Notes: generated by a model from the letters alone, not told the origin. A stretch of 58,600 nucleotides of DNA from Gemmatimonadota bacterium (GCA_025350665.1 JANXXJ010000293.1:1-58600); one strand, 5' to 3'. Shown: positions 45,966 through 54,283, counted from the stretch's first letter. Program-made: numbers and translations.

Positions 45966-45990
45966 GTAAACATCGCTCGTTAACTAAACA
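45961..45990. promoter_or_regulatory. Direct repeats over the CarH-like gene minus-35 box
   Basis: Plus-strand 45961-45972 (GTAAAGTAAACA) and 45979-45990 (GTTAACTAAACA) match at 10 of 12 positions and are 18 bases apart. The first overlaps the minus-35 box, where CarH proteins bind tandem direct repeats, though the described repeat spacing is about 11 bases. Confidence 0.45.
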
Positions 45991-46071
45991 GGACCAGTAC
46001 AGCGTGAGGGGCTCCGAGATTTTCGTACCCACCGGTGCGTCGACCTCGGAGTCCCGTTCTCGAGTTCCGAC

Positions 46072-47412
46072 CTACTCGTGGAAGGGAGTGTCCGGCTGCG
46101 GGAACGGCCAACGGCGGCCGGCGTCGAACGCCTCGAGTTGAAGGAGGAACGTGCCGACGCCGGCGGCGCCCTGCATGAAGCCCGTCTGGGCAACAAGATT
46201 TGCCGGCTCGGAGCGATTTTCGGCCTGAATCCACCGCAGGCCGGTTTCGTCCTGGGTGGCCCGCTCCAGGGTGTTCGCCACGACGCGCTGCCGCATGGTC
46301 ACGGCGGCCGGCGTGTGATGATAACGGGCGAGATCGACCATGTATTGGCCGATGCCGACGTTGCCGCAGCACTGGCTGATGTTGTTCCAGTACCCGTCGG
46401 TTCGCTGCTCGGGGACGCCGGCGGCAAAGACTCCCTGGTTGAGGGAGTCGACCCAGTTGGCCCATCGTGACTCACCAGTGATCTGGTGGAGGCGATAGAA
46501 CAGTCGGGCCGTGCCGACCGGGCCGTGGCACCAACTGAGGTAGAACCGGTTCTCGCCGCCGCCGCTTTGGTGAAAAATCGTGGTGGCGCCGTTCCGCCGG
46601 GTCGCGATCGCCTCCAGGTAATGGGCGGCCTTGAGCGCGCCTTCCAGGAACCGCCGGTCGCCGGAGTCCTGGTAGAGCGTGGCGAGGAAGTAGCCGACGC
46701 CGGCGGTTCCGTGGGAAAAATTCGGGTAGTTTCGCCGGAATGAAGCCGCCGGGTACCACATCAAACCGCCCTCGGCCGCCTCCCCGGTGACCAGGAGGCG
46801 TTCGCCGGCCTTGACCGCTTGCGTCAGGAAATTGCGGTCCTTCCATTCACGGGCAGCCGCCAGCAGAACGAGCCCGGTCCCCGCCATTCCGCTGATGATG
46901 TCGTTTGAATCACTGGTCGCGCCGCGTTGACCGATCCGTTCGGCGGCCTGGCGGGCCGCCGAGCCGTACCGGGCGCCTCCGCCTGCCTTCGCTAGCGCCA
47001 GCAACGTGTAACCCAGGCCTCCGAGGCCCGTGTAGAGCCCGTTGTCGAGCTCCTCCGGTTTCGCCGTCATCTGTCCGATCAGATGATCGGCGCCGGACTG
47101 GGCCTTCGCGAGCCACTGCGGGTCATGATTGGCGGCGTGGAGGGCCGCAAAGAACAAGACGACGCCCGGCATGCCGCTGTAGAAATCCAGCCCCGCCGAA
47201 TCGGGCTTCAGCGGATCGGCGGGCCAGCGGGTCCCGCCGTCGCCCAGCTGGGAGCTCCGGTCGATCCATCGAGCCACTTCAAGGGCATTCGCCAGGAACG
47301 GTCGCGGTGCGGAGCGAGCGCGCCGGAGGTGGTGAAGCCACCCGTGCGGCAGGCCCACGGCCGCCGCCGCGAGCGAGGTTTGGGAAATCCAGGCGCGACG
47401 ATCCATGGTCAC
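46072..47412 (-). CDS. Exported LanC-like (lanthionine synthetase fold) protein, CCG type
   Basis: This 446-residue protein from GTG 47412 overlaps the previous stop (GTGA). The N-terminus DRRAWISQTSLAAAAVG is a Tat-like signal. The alpha/alpha toroid shows repeated G-G motifs (LYTGLGGLGYTLLAL, GMAGTGLVLL) and LanC active-site blocks: S233-H234-G235, W294-C295-H296-G297 and Q347-C348-C349-G350. Zinc ligands would be C295, C348 and C349; standard LanC has Cys-Cys-His (CHG), whereas the CCG form is known from promiscuous ProcM-type LanM cyclases. No dehydratase or precursor peptide is visible nearby. Export and a non-lanthipeptide role are inference. Confidence 0.82.
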   Translation of the reverse strand: MTMDRRAWISQTSLAAAAVGLPHGWLHHLRRARSAPRPFLANALEVARWIDRSSQLGDGGTRWPADPLKPDSAGLDFYSGMPGVVLFFAALHAANHDPQWLAKAQSGADHLIGQMTAKPEELDNGLYTGLGGLGYTLLALAKAGGGARYGSAARQAAERIGQRGATSDSNDIISGMAGTGLVLLAAAREWKDRNFLTQAVKAGERLLVTGEAAEGGLMWYPAASFRRNYPNFSHGTAGVGYFLATLYQDSGDRRFLEGALKAAHYLEAIATRRNGATTIFHQSGGGENRFYLSWCHGPVGTARLFYRLHQITGESRWANWVDSLNQGVFAAGVPEQRTDGYWNNISQCCGNVGIGQYMVDLARYHHTPAAVTMRQRVVANTLERATQDETGLRWIQAENRSEPANLVAQTGFMQGAAGVGTFLLQLEAFDAGRRWPFPQPDTPFHE

Positions 47413-49055
47413 CGGGGCGCACCCCGGTAGCCGGGACCGCGAATCACGCGGCCGGGCTTGGCACCGGTGTATTGGCCATTCTCGAACACTGCCACGCCGT
47501 TGACGAAGACGGCATCAATGCCGGTCGAGAGCGTCGCGGGTTCGGCGAATGTCGCCCGGTCCTGGACGGTGACCGGGTCGAGAATGACCAGGTCGGCCGC
47601 GAGGCCTGGCGCGATTCGTCCTCGGTCGTAGGCCATGATCTCGTTGGCGGCCACGGCGCTCATTCGATGGATCGCCCCCTCCAAGCTGAGGGCGCCGAGG
47701 TCGCGGACATATCGGGCAAGAACGCGGGGGAATGCGCCGTAGCCTCGCGGATGGACCGCGAATCCGGTGGCGGCAGGGCCGGCATCCGTATCGAACGAGG
47801 TAAACTCTTCCCGCATTGCCTTGATCTTGTTCGCCTCGGACATGCTCTGGGGCATCGCGAACGCCTCAGTTTGAGCGATCGCGAAGAAAACCGCCCAGGG
47901 ATCCTGGCCGACGGCGCGGGCGATGGCTCCGATTGACTGCCCGTTGTACGCCTGGTAGGCCTGCAACGTCAGGCCGGCGACGACCACGCGATCCCAGTTC
48001 TTGCCCACATGGGCGAACCAGTTTTCCCAGCCGCCCGTCGTCTCCATGTCGCGCCGCATCTCGGACTGGACCGCCGGATCGCGGAGTTTCTTCATCAGCG
48101 CGTCCTGGCCTTCGGCCGCATGTCTTGGGTGCAGCAATGCCCTGATGCCGAGGCCGTTGTTGATGTAGGGATAGACGTCGACCCCGACTTGCTGGCCGTC
48201 GATGCGGGCGGCGCGAATCCGGGCGAGTGCCTGATCCATCTTGCCCCAGTTCGCCTGGCCGGCCGTCTTCAGGTGATAGATGTGCACCGGGGTCCCGGCC
48301 GCTTTGCCGATCCGGAGCGCTTCTTCAATTGCCTCAAGCAGGCGATCGCCCTCGTTCCGCATGTGGGTGAAATAGCGACCGCCATATTCGCCGGCCACCC
48401 GGGTCAATTCCGTGATCTCCGCTTCGGAGCCGTAAATCGCCGGTGGGTAGATCAACGACGTGGAGACGCCGATGGCGCCGGCTTCCATCGCTTCGCGGAC
48501 CAGGGCCCGCATGCGGTCGAGCTCTTCGGGTGTGGCCTGTCGGTCGGTGTCGCCGATCACCAGCTGGCGGATCTGCGTGTGGCCGACCGTTTGGGCCATG
48601 TTCATCGGCATGCCGGCCTGGTCGAGCCTGGCGAGGAACTCCCGCATCGTGCGCCATCCGCGGCGGGTGCCCTGGGCCTCGCTGAGCGGGGCGTCGCTTT
48701 CGCCCTCGCCGGCATTGATCGTCGTGATCCCCTGTGAGATCAGGTTGAGCGCGGCGGCCGGATCGAGCAGAAACGGAGCAGCCGTCTGCCCCATCATGTC
48801 GATGAATCCGGGCGTGACGGTTTTTCCGGTGGCATCGACCGATTTGCGCCCGAGCGACGGAGCGATGCGGCCGATCGCCGCGATCCGTCCGTCGAGAACG
48901 CCGATGTCACCCCGATACCAGGGGGCTCCCGTGCCGTCGATGATCCTGCCCCCGTGAATGACGACGTCGTATCGGGGAGACTGCGCCCCTGCGGCGGGCG
49001 GCGGGCTGAGGGCCAGGAGACCGAGGGCCAGCAGCCATTTCGCTTTCAGTTCCAT
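47409..49055 (-). CDS. Secreted N-acyl-D-amino-acid deacylase-like amidohydrolase
   Basis: This 548-residue protein has a signal peptide (LLALGLLALSPPPAAGAQ). The amidohydrolase fold is clear (YDVVIHGGRIIDGTGAPWYRGDIGV at the start, HPRGYGAFPRVLARYVRD near the end). The metal site is altered: the usual PGFID-x-H-x-H reads PGFIDMMGQT, and the usual GNCG-type cysteine segment reads INAGEGES. His in YFTHMRNEGD and VHIYHLKTAG remain. It is thus a subfamily with a changed metal centre, so D-aminoacylase activity is uncertain. It overlaps both flanking genes (10 bases with the dehydratase and 4 with the LanC-like gene). Confidence 0.82.
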   Translation of the reverse strand: MELKAKWLLALGLLALSPPPAAGAQSPRYDVVIHGGRIIDGTGAPWYRGDIGVLDGRIAAIGRIAPSLGRKSVDATGKTVTPGFIDMMGQTAAPFLLDPAAALNLISQGITTINAGEGESDAPLSEAQGTRRGWRTMREFLARLDQAGMPMNMAQTVGHTQIRQLVIGDTDRQATPEELDRMRALVREAMEAGAIGVSTSLIYPPAIYGSEAEITELTRVAGEYGGRYFTHMRNEGDRLLEAIEEALRIGKAAGTPVHIYHLKTAGQANWGKMDQALARIRAARIDGQQVGVDVYPYINNGLGIRALLHPRHAAEGQDALMKKLRDPAVQSEMRRDMETTGGWENWFAHVGKNWDRVVVAGLTLQAYQAYNGQSIGAIARAVGQDPWAVFFAIAQTEAFAMPQSMSEANKIKAMREEFTSFDTDAGPAATGFAVHPRGYGAFPRVLARYVRDLGALSLEGAIHRMSAVAANEIMAYDRGRIAPGLAADLVILDPVTVQDRATFAEPATLSTGIDAVFVNGVAVFENGQYTGAKPGRVIRGPGYRGAPR

Positions 49056-50005
49056 GACAGGCCTCTGAACTGATCAAGGTTGACGTTGCCACCGCTCAAC
49101 ACGCAGGCCACACGAGATCCGGGCGGCAGGCCAATCAAGCCAGCCCGCAGCGCGGCCACCGGGGCGGCCGCGGCCCCTTCGACCACGAGCTTGCATCGCT
49201 CCATGATCCAGAGGACCGAATCGAAGATGTCGGTGTCCGGCAGCGTCACGATGTCGTCCACGTAGCGCTGGCAGACGGAGAAGGTAATCTCTCCCACGGT
49301 GCGGACGCGGAGTCCGTCGATGACGGTGCGGCAATCGATCGTCACGATCCGGCCCGCGGCGAGGCTCTCCTTCATGGCCGGGCCGTCGGACGACTCAACA
49401 CCGATGATTCGAATGTTCGGGTTGTGGCTCTTCGCGGCCATCGCCACGCCGGAAATCAGCCCGCCCCCGCCAATCGGGACGACGATCGCGTCCACGTCGG
49501 GCCAATCAGAGACGATTTCGAGGCCCAGGGTGCCCTGGCCGGCGATCAGGTCGGGGTCATCAAAGGGGCTCACGTAGATCAGGCCTTCCGTCCGGACCAG
49601 TTCCTTGGCCTTCTCGTTGGCCTCGTCCCAGATTCGGCCATGGAGCACCACCTCGGCGCCATAGGCTCTGGTGGCGGCTACTTTCGAGGGCGTCGCATTC
49701 TCCGCCATGCAGACGACCGCCCGGACGCCGTGAATGCTGGCGGCGAGAGCCACGCCCTGGGCATGATTGCCGGCCGAGGAGCAGACGATGCCCCGCTGTT
49801 TCTCCTCCGGCGTCATGAGAGCCAGCTTGTTGAGGGGGCCTCGGATCTTGTAGGCCCCGACCCGTTGGAACATCTCAGCCTTGAGGCGCACCTCGTACCC
49901 GCTGAGGTCCGACAACTGGCGTGACCCGAGCAGGGGCGTGTGGTGGATATGGCGGCCGATTCGCTCCCGGACTGCCCGGAAATCGTCAATCGTCAGGTCT
50001 AGCAT
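49046..50005 (-). CDS. PLP-dependent threonine/serine dehydratase
   Basis: This 319-residue protein from ATG 50005 is the short (catabolic, TdcB-like or serine racemase-like) form without the C-terminal ACT regulatory domain. PLP lysine is in RVGAYKIRGPLNKL, the phosphate-binding glycine loop is VVPIGGGGLISG, and SSAGNHAQGVA is the substrate loop. It converts L-threonine to 2-oxobutyrate and ammonia or, in relatives, racemises serine. Being coupled to an N-acyl-D-amino-acid deacylase relative, a role in D-Ser or D-Thr metabolism is possible (inference). Confidence 0.92.
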   Translation of the reverse strand: MLDLTIDDFRAVRERIGRHIHHTPLLGSRQLSDLSGYEVRLKAEMFQRVGAYKIRGPLNKLALMTPEEKQRGIVCSSAGNHAQGVALAASIHGVRAVVCMAENATPSKVAATRAYGAEVVLHGRIWDEANEKAKELVRTEGLIYVSPFDDPDLIAGQGTLGLEIVSDWPDVDAIVVPIGGGGLISGVAMAAKSHNPNIRIIGVESSDGPAMKESLAAGRIVTIDCRTVIDGLRVRTVGEITFSVCQRYVDDIVTLPDTDIFDSVLWIMERCKLVVEGAAAAPVAALRAGLIGLPPGSRVACVLSGGNVNLDQFRGLSWN

Positions 50006-50098
50006 CAAACCAAGCCTCGGGTGGAGTGGGTGGGGGCCACGAACGGAGCCGATGGGAATCTCGCTCCGGGGCGCCGTCCGAGCTACCCTGGCGGGCAT

Positions 50099-50128
50099 TT
50101 GCGCGGCCGACTGTGCGCGACGTACTAT
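50099..50128 (+). promoter_or_regulatory. Candidate promoter of the bicupin gene
   Basis: TTGCGC (50099-50104) and TACTAT (50123-50128) are 18 bases apart, giving a leader of about 30 bases before ATG 50165. It lies in the 159-base divergent gap. Confidence 0.4.
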
Positions 50129-50164
50129 CCCTGTTCGTCACACACCCGACACCACGAGTGTACC

Positions 50165-50932
50165 ATGGACCTAGGCACCGCCCGCGTCTTCCGATGGGAT
50201 GAACTCCCCCTGGAAGTCGTCACCGACATGCTGTCCCGCAAGATCGTCACCGGCGAGAAGGTGATGGCCGGTCATATCTGGCTCAAGAAAGGTTGCGTCG
50301 TACCCCAGCATTCTCATGAAGCGGAGCAGTGCTCCATCATCTTCTCCGGGGCGCTCAAGTTCATCATCGCCGGCGAAACGATGGTGGCGGGGCCGGGCCA
50401 GATCCTGGTGATTCCGTCCTGGGTCAAGCACGAGGCGGTCGCGCTGGAGGACACGTACGAAATGGACATCTTCGCGCCGATCCGCTGGGACTGGCTCGAC
50501 AAGACCGACTCGTACTTCACCCAGCAACCGGTTCAGGCGGCCGAGTTCTCCAATCCGGCGACCGCCGCGAATCCGGCCCGGCTGATCCGCTGGAGTGATG
50601 TGGCGACCACGCCAATGACTCCGCAGATCGACCGGGCGTTTGTGTCAGGAGAACGCGCAACAGCGGCGATGTTCCAGCTTCGCCGGGGCGGCGTTGTGCC
50701 GACACATCAGCACGAGGCCGAGCAGCTTACCTGGGTTCGGTCCGGTCGGCTCCGGTTCGTGGTCGGCGGGGAGGCGTTCGACGTCCCCGGTGGGTCGGTG
50801 CTCCGAATTCCGTCCAATGTGCCTCACAGCGCCGAGGCGATCGAGGACTCCGAAGCGACCGACATGTTCAGCCCTCGGCGGGAAGACTGGATCACCGGAA
50901 CGGACCAGTATTTCCAGCAGAATCATCGTTAG
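50165..50932 (+). CDS. Bicupin metal-binding protein
   Basis: This 255-residue protein contains two cupin domains. The first has PQHSHEAEQ...HEA and VIPSWVKHEA, the second PTHQHEAEQ...IPSNVPHSA, so each keeps a 3-His/1-Glu metal site. Sequence similarity between halves shows internal duplication. Bicupins of this size include quercetinase-like dioxygenases and pirin-like or KdgF sugar enzymes; which applies cannot be told. There is no signal peptide. It is followed 14 bases later by a quinone reductase. Confidence 0.85.
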   Translation: MDLGTARVFRWDELPLEVVTDMLSRKIVTGEKVMAGHIWLKKGCVVPQHSHEAEQCSIIFSGALKFIIAGETMVAGPGQILVIPSWVKHEAVALEDTYEMDIFAPIRWDWLDKTDSYFTQQPVQAAEFSNPATAANPARLIRWSDVATTPMTPQIDRAFVSGERATAAMFQLRRGGVVPTHQHEAEQLTWVRSGRLRFVVGGEAFDVPGGSVLRIPSNVPHSAEAIEDSEATDMFSPRREDWITGTDQYFQQNHR

Positions 50933-50946
50933 ATCCAAGGAACGGT

Positions 50947-51924
50947 ATGCGCGCAATCCGGGTTCATCAATTCGGCGATCCATCGGTTCTTCGGCTCGAA
51001 GAGGTCCCGACGCCCGAGGCAGGCGCGGGCCAGGTCCAGATCAGGGTTCAAGCCGCCGGGGTCAATCCGGTTGACACCTACATCCGGAACGGGCGCTACG
51101 GCGCCTTGCCGACGCCTCCGTTCATTCCAGGTTCCGACGGGGCCGGCACGATTGCGGGTCTCGGTGCGGGGGTGACGCGCTGGAAAGTTGGCGACCGGGT
51201 CTTCTTCCACGGTACTACACTCGGCGGTCCCTATGGCGCCTACGCCGAGGTAGCGGTGTGCGATCAGGACACGGTGTACCGCCTGCCGGCCAAGATGGGG
51301 TTTGCGGAAGGGGCCGCGCTCGGCGTCCCGTACGCGACGGCCTACCAGGCGCTGATGGTCAAGGCGCGGCCGAAACCCAACGAAATCGTGCTGGTCCACG
51401 GGGCCAGCGGTGGCGTCGGGACGGCAGCCTTGCAACTGGCTCGCTGGAAGGGCCTGCGCGTCATCGGCACAGCGGGCAGTCCTGACGGTCTCGAACTGGT
51501 CAAGGCCAATGGGGCGCACCTCGCCGTCAGCCACAAGGAAGCGCTCTACGTCGACCAGATTCGCGAGGCGGCGGATCACGGCCGCGGTCCCGACATCATC
51601 CTGGAAATGCTGGCGAATGTGAATCTTGATCAGGATCTTGACCTGGTGGCCCGCGGGGGCCGGATCGTCGTCATAGGAAGCCGCGGCAGAACGGAGATCG
51701 ACCCCCGAAAGATCATGGCCAAGGATGCGTCGATTTTCGGCGTGTTCCTCTGGAATCAAAGCAATGAGGAGCTGGCCGCGATCTATGCCGATCTCACGGC
51801 CGGGGTCGAGCAGGGCGCGCTGGTTCCGGTCATCGGCCAGGAGTTTCCGCTGGCCGAGGCCTCGCGCGCGCACGATGCCGTGCTCGCTCCTGGTGCGTAT
51901 GGCAAGATCGTGCTGGTTCCCTAG
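50947..51924 (+). CDS. NADPH:quinone reductase (zeta-crystallin family)
   Basis: This 325-residue protein has an AAGGA ribosome site. The zinc-free medium-chain dehydrogenase fold shows RAIRVHQFGDPSVLRLEEVP, AAGVNPVDTYIRNG, the NADPH motif VLVHGASGGVGTAALQLARWKG and GTAGSPDGLELVKANGA. Such enzymes reduce quinones or the double bond of enones with NADPH. It is co-transcribed with the bicupin gene, and a strong hairpin follows 16 bases after its stop. Confidence 0.92.
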   Translation: MRAIRVHQFGDPSVLRLEEVPTPEAGAGQVQIRVQAAGVNPVDTYIRNGRYGALPTPPFIPGSDGAGTIAGLGAGVTRWKVGDRVFFHGTTLGGPYGAYAEVAVCDQDTVYRLPAKMGFAEGAALGVPYATAYQALMVKARPKPNEIVLVHGASGGVGTAALQLARWKGLRVIGTAGSPDGLELVKANGAHLAVSHKEALYVDQIREAADHGRGPDIILEMLANVNLDQDLDLVARGGRIVVIGSRGRTEIDPRKIMAKDASIFGVFLWNQSNEELAAIYADLTAGVEQGALVPVIGQEFPLAEASRAHDAVLAPGAYGKIVLVP

Positions 51925-52221
51925 CCGGAAAATGAGAACGAGGCACCGGATCGGGGGGATCCGGTGCCTCGCCTCGGGGGTACTGACCCAGCCTGGGGGA
52001 GCAGGCGGGCCATGGGGAGACTCCGATCATGAATCGGAACGCTCATGTATTGGGCAATCGGCGTGCCGGTTTAAACCCGCGCGCAGGGCCTCCGTGCAAG
52101 ATCTTTTCCGCCTTGCGGTTAGGCCTGTGCCCTGCGGCGGTCATCGGCATCGGCTCGTAACCGCCTGATCCGTCTCCACCACAGGATTGTCGCTCGGTCC
52201 CAACGAAAGAGGAATCCAGGC
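51925..52221. other. 297-base gene-free region with palindromes
   Basis: The region between the quinone reductase and P1 peptidase genes holds the 13-bp hairpin listed separately, an exact 10-bp palindrome GGTTTAAACC (52068-52077) and a small CCGAT/ATCGG hairpin near 52022. No coding frame with a ribosome site is convincing, and no known RNA was recognised. Confidence 0.4.
51940..51970 (+). terminator. Perfect 13-bp hairpin without U-run
   Basis: 51940-51952 pairs exactly with 51958-51970 around a 5-base G-rich loop, 16 bases after the quinone reductase stop. No T-run follows, so it may stop or pause transcription without one or protect the mRNA end. Confidence 0.6.
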
Positions 52222-53376
52222 ATGGTCAGATTCGCCGCTGTGCTCGGCGCGCTCATCGCGATGGCGCCGCCGGTTGTGGCCCAGTCGAGGCCCCGGGCGC
52301 GGGATCTCGGCGTGGCGCCCGGCGAGTTCCGCCCCGGTTCCCGGAACGCCATCACGGACGTAGCCGGGGTCCGGGTCGGTCAAGTCACCGTGACCGAGGG
52401 CGACTCGGTCCGGACCGGCCTCACGGCGATTTTTCCGCACGCCGGCAATCCGTTTCTCGACCGGGTCCCGGCCGCGATTGTCGTCGGGAACGGCCATGGC
52501 AAGCTCCTCGGATCGACTCAGGTCGCGGAGCTGGGTGAGCTCGAGACGCCGATTCTGCTCACCTGCACGCTCTGCGTGTGGAAAGCCGCCGATGCCATGG
52601 TGGGCTGGCTGCTCGAACAGCCCGGCATGGACAAGGTCTACTCGATCAATCCTCTGGTGGGCGAAACCAACGACGCCGGGCTGAACGCGATCCGGTCCCG
52701 GCCAATCACGCCGACCCAGGTGCGAACGGCACTCGAGTCAGCCTCGACCGGGGAGGTGGCGGAAGGGTCCGTCGGCGCCGGGGCCGGAACCACGGCGTTC
52801 GGCTGGAAGGGCGGGATCGGTACCTCATCGCGGAAGTTGCCGGGCGCCCTGGGTGGCTGGACCGTCGGTGCTCTGGTTCAGAGCAACTACGGCGGCATCC
52901 TCCAGATCCTCGGCGTTCCGGTCGGCCGTGAGCTTGGCCGGTACTCATTCCAGCATGAGATCGAGAAGGAGCCGGGCGCCGGCTCGATCATGATCGTCGT
53001 CGCGACGGATGCGCCGCTCGACGATCGGAATCTCCGCCGCCTCGCGACCCGGGCATTGCTGGGCCTTGGCCGGACCGGATCGTTCATGGGCAATACGTCG
53101 GGCGACTACGTGATCGCATTCGCGACCCATCCCGCCGTCCGCCGTCCCCTGCCTGACGCCGCCGCCCGGCGGGACAGCCTGGTGTCCGGCCGCCGGGAGC
53201 TCGCGAACCAGGAAATGTCGGCGTTGTTCGAAGCCGTGGCGGAGAGTACCGAAGAGGCGATTTACAACTCGCTCTTTCGCGCGACGATGGTGTCAAGCCG
53301 GTTCGGCACGGTGGAGGCGCTGCCGATCGACCGGGTGACGGCGGTTCTCAGGAAATACCGCGCGATCGAACGTTAG
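52222..53376 (+). CDS. Secreted P1 (DmpA-type) aminopeptidase
   Basis: This 384-residue protein has a signal peptide (VRFAAVLGALIAMAPPVVAQ). It starts the domain with RARDLGVAPGEFRPGSRNAITDVAGVRVGQ in segments typical of DmpA, followed by SINPLVGETNDAGLNA and GSVGAGAGTTAFGWKGG. The self-cleavage site making alpha and beta chains is probably the Gly-Ser in RTGSFMGNTSGDYVIAF, with EEAIYNSLFRA near the end. DmpA enzymes release N-terminal D- or L-amino acids or beta-amino acids from short peptides. The ending overlaps the convergent crcB gene by four bases. Confidence 0.9.
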   Translation: MVRFAAVLGALIAMAPPVVAQSRPRARDLGVAPGEFRPGSRNAITDVAGVRVGQVTVTEGDSVRTGLTAIFPHAGNPFLDRVPAAIVVGNGHGKLLGSTQVAELGELETPILLTCTLCVWKAADAMVGWLLEQPGMDKVYSINPLVGETNDAGLNAIRSRPITPTQVRTALESASTGEVAEGSVGAGAGTTAFGWKGGIGTSSRKLPGALGGWTVGALVQSNYGGILQILGVPVGRELGRYSFQHEIEKEPGAGSIMIVVATDAPLDDRNLRRLATRALLGLGRTGSFMGNTSGDYVIAFATHPAVRRPLPDAAARRDSLVSGRRELANQEMSALFEAVAESTEEAIYNSLFRATMVSSRFGTVEALPIDRVTAVLRKYRAIER

Positions 53377-53756
53377 GCGCCGGCCCGTCCGGCCGCCGCC
53401 CAGCCGGCGAGGGCGAATCCGCCGAAGACGGCCGCCACGGCGAGGATGCCGGAGAGCCCGCCGTAAACGGCTGCCCGGCCGAACTCGCCCTGCTCGATCA
53501 GGGCCGCCACTTCGATGCTGAAGGTGGAAAACGTCGTATAGCCCCCGCAAAACCCGATCGTGAGGAAGGCTTTGGCTTCGGGTGACCAGGCCGCAGTCAG
53601 CGCGGCGTAGCGAGCCACAAACCCGAGGATCAGAGAGCCGGTCACGTTGACGAGCAGCGTCGCGATCGGCAACGGCGTGGGTCGAGCGAAGGCGATTGCC
53701 ACGAGATAGCGGGCGACGCCCCCCAGGGCGCTGCCCAGCGCGATGAACGGAATCAT
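53373..53756 (-). CDS. crcB: Fluoride channel CrcB/Fluc
   Basis: This 127-residue protein has four transmembrane helices, forming a dual-topology dimer that exports fluoride. The family boxes GGVARYLV, LPIATLLVNVTGSLILGF and FLTIGFCGGYTTFSTFSIE are all present, including the Asn and the phenylalanine box. The usual G-x-x-G-T-TFSTF reads GFCGGYTTFSTF. No fluoride riboswitch fits in the 41-base upstream gap, so it is probably read with the upstream small gene. Confidence 0.95.
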   Translation of the reverse strand: MIPFIALGSALGGVARYLVAIAFARPTPLPIATLLVNVTGSLILGFVARYAALTAAWSPEAKAFLTIGFCGGYTTFSTFSIEVAALIEQGEFGRAAVYGGLSGILAVAAVFGGFALAGWAAAGRAGA

Positions 53757-53797
53757 GGCTGAAATCTACTATCCCGGCGCTCGGGGCCGGGGCTGGT

Positions 53798-54283
53798 TCA
53801 GAGACGAACCCGGGCTTTGGGAGGAGCCGCCAGAACCTGATGGATAGCCGCAACGACGAAGTCGTCGTCGCTCCACAGGACGAGCTCGCCGCCGCGAGGC
53901 GAGGGTCGGAACAGGCAGCGGATCGATCCGCGGTGATCGATCAGAACCTGGATCGCGGGGAGGTCGGTTCGAATCGTCCGCACGCTGCGGAAGTCACCCC
54001 GCCGGATGGCCGCCGCGTTCTCCAGCAAATGGAGTCTGATCAATTCGACGGCGACCAAATCCCCCCGGGGGTCCGCCATCGAGATCCGCCCGCCGCTTTC
54101 ATTCGCCGTATATCCGACCAGTGGAGCGAAGGCGGCGGCGCGCGACACTGCAGAATTCTGCGCGTGCCCAACCGTCGCCGCGCAACATGCAATGGCCGCC
54201 CAGACCGCCAGGTGCCGCGCCAGCTGGTTCAGGGCGCCACCCATGGTGTGGGCCGGCACTGATTTGGATCCGATGTGATTCAT
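53798..54283 (-). CDS. Uncharacterised secreted protein
   Basis: The protein has 161 residues from ATG 54283, which has a GGAAGGG stretch about 10 bases upstream; ATG 54244 would begin just before the signal peptide (LAVWAAIACCAATVGHAQ) and is an alternative. The mature part is mixed alpha/beta (VAVELIRLHLLENAAAIRRGDF, LPAIQVLIDHRGSIRCLFRP, LVLWSDDDFVVAAIHQ). No family is recognised. It lies between crcB and the amidotransferase gene on the same strand. Confidence 0.55.
   Translation of the reverse strand: MNHIGSKSVPAHTMGGALNQLARHLAVWAAIACCAATVGHAQNSAVSRAAAFAPLVGYTANESGGRISMADPRGDLVAVELIRLHLLENAAAIRRGDFRSVRTIRTDLPAIQVLIDHRGSIRCLFRPSPRGGELVLWSDDDFVVAAIHQVLAAPPKARVRL

Noticed and set aside
52060-52085. 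tRNA T-arm look-alike around GGTTTAAACC
   Set aside because: It lacks the TTCRA loop and no acceptor or anticodon arms pair at proper distance.
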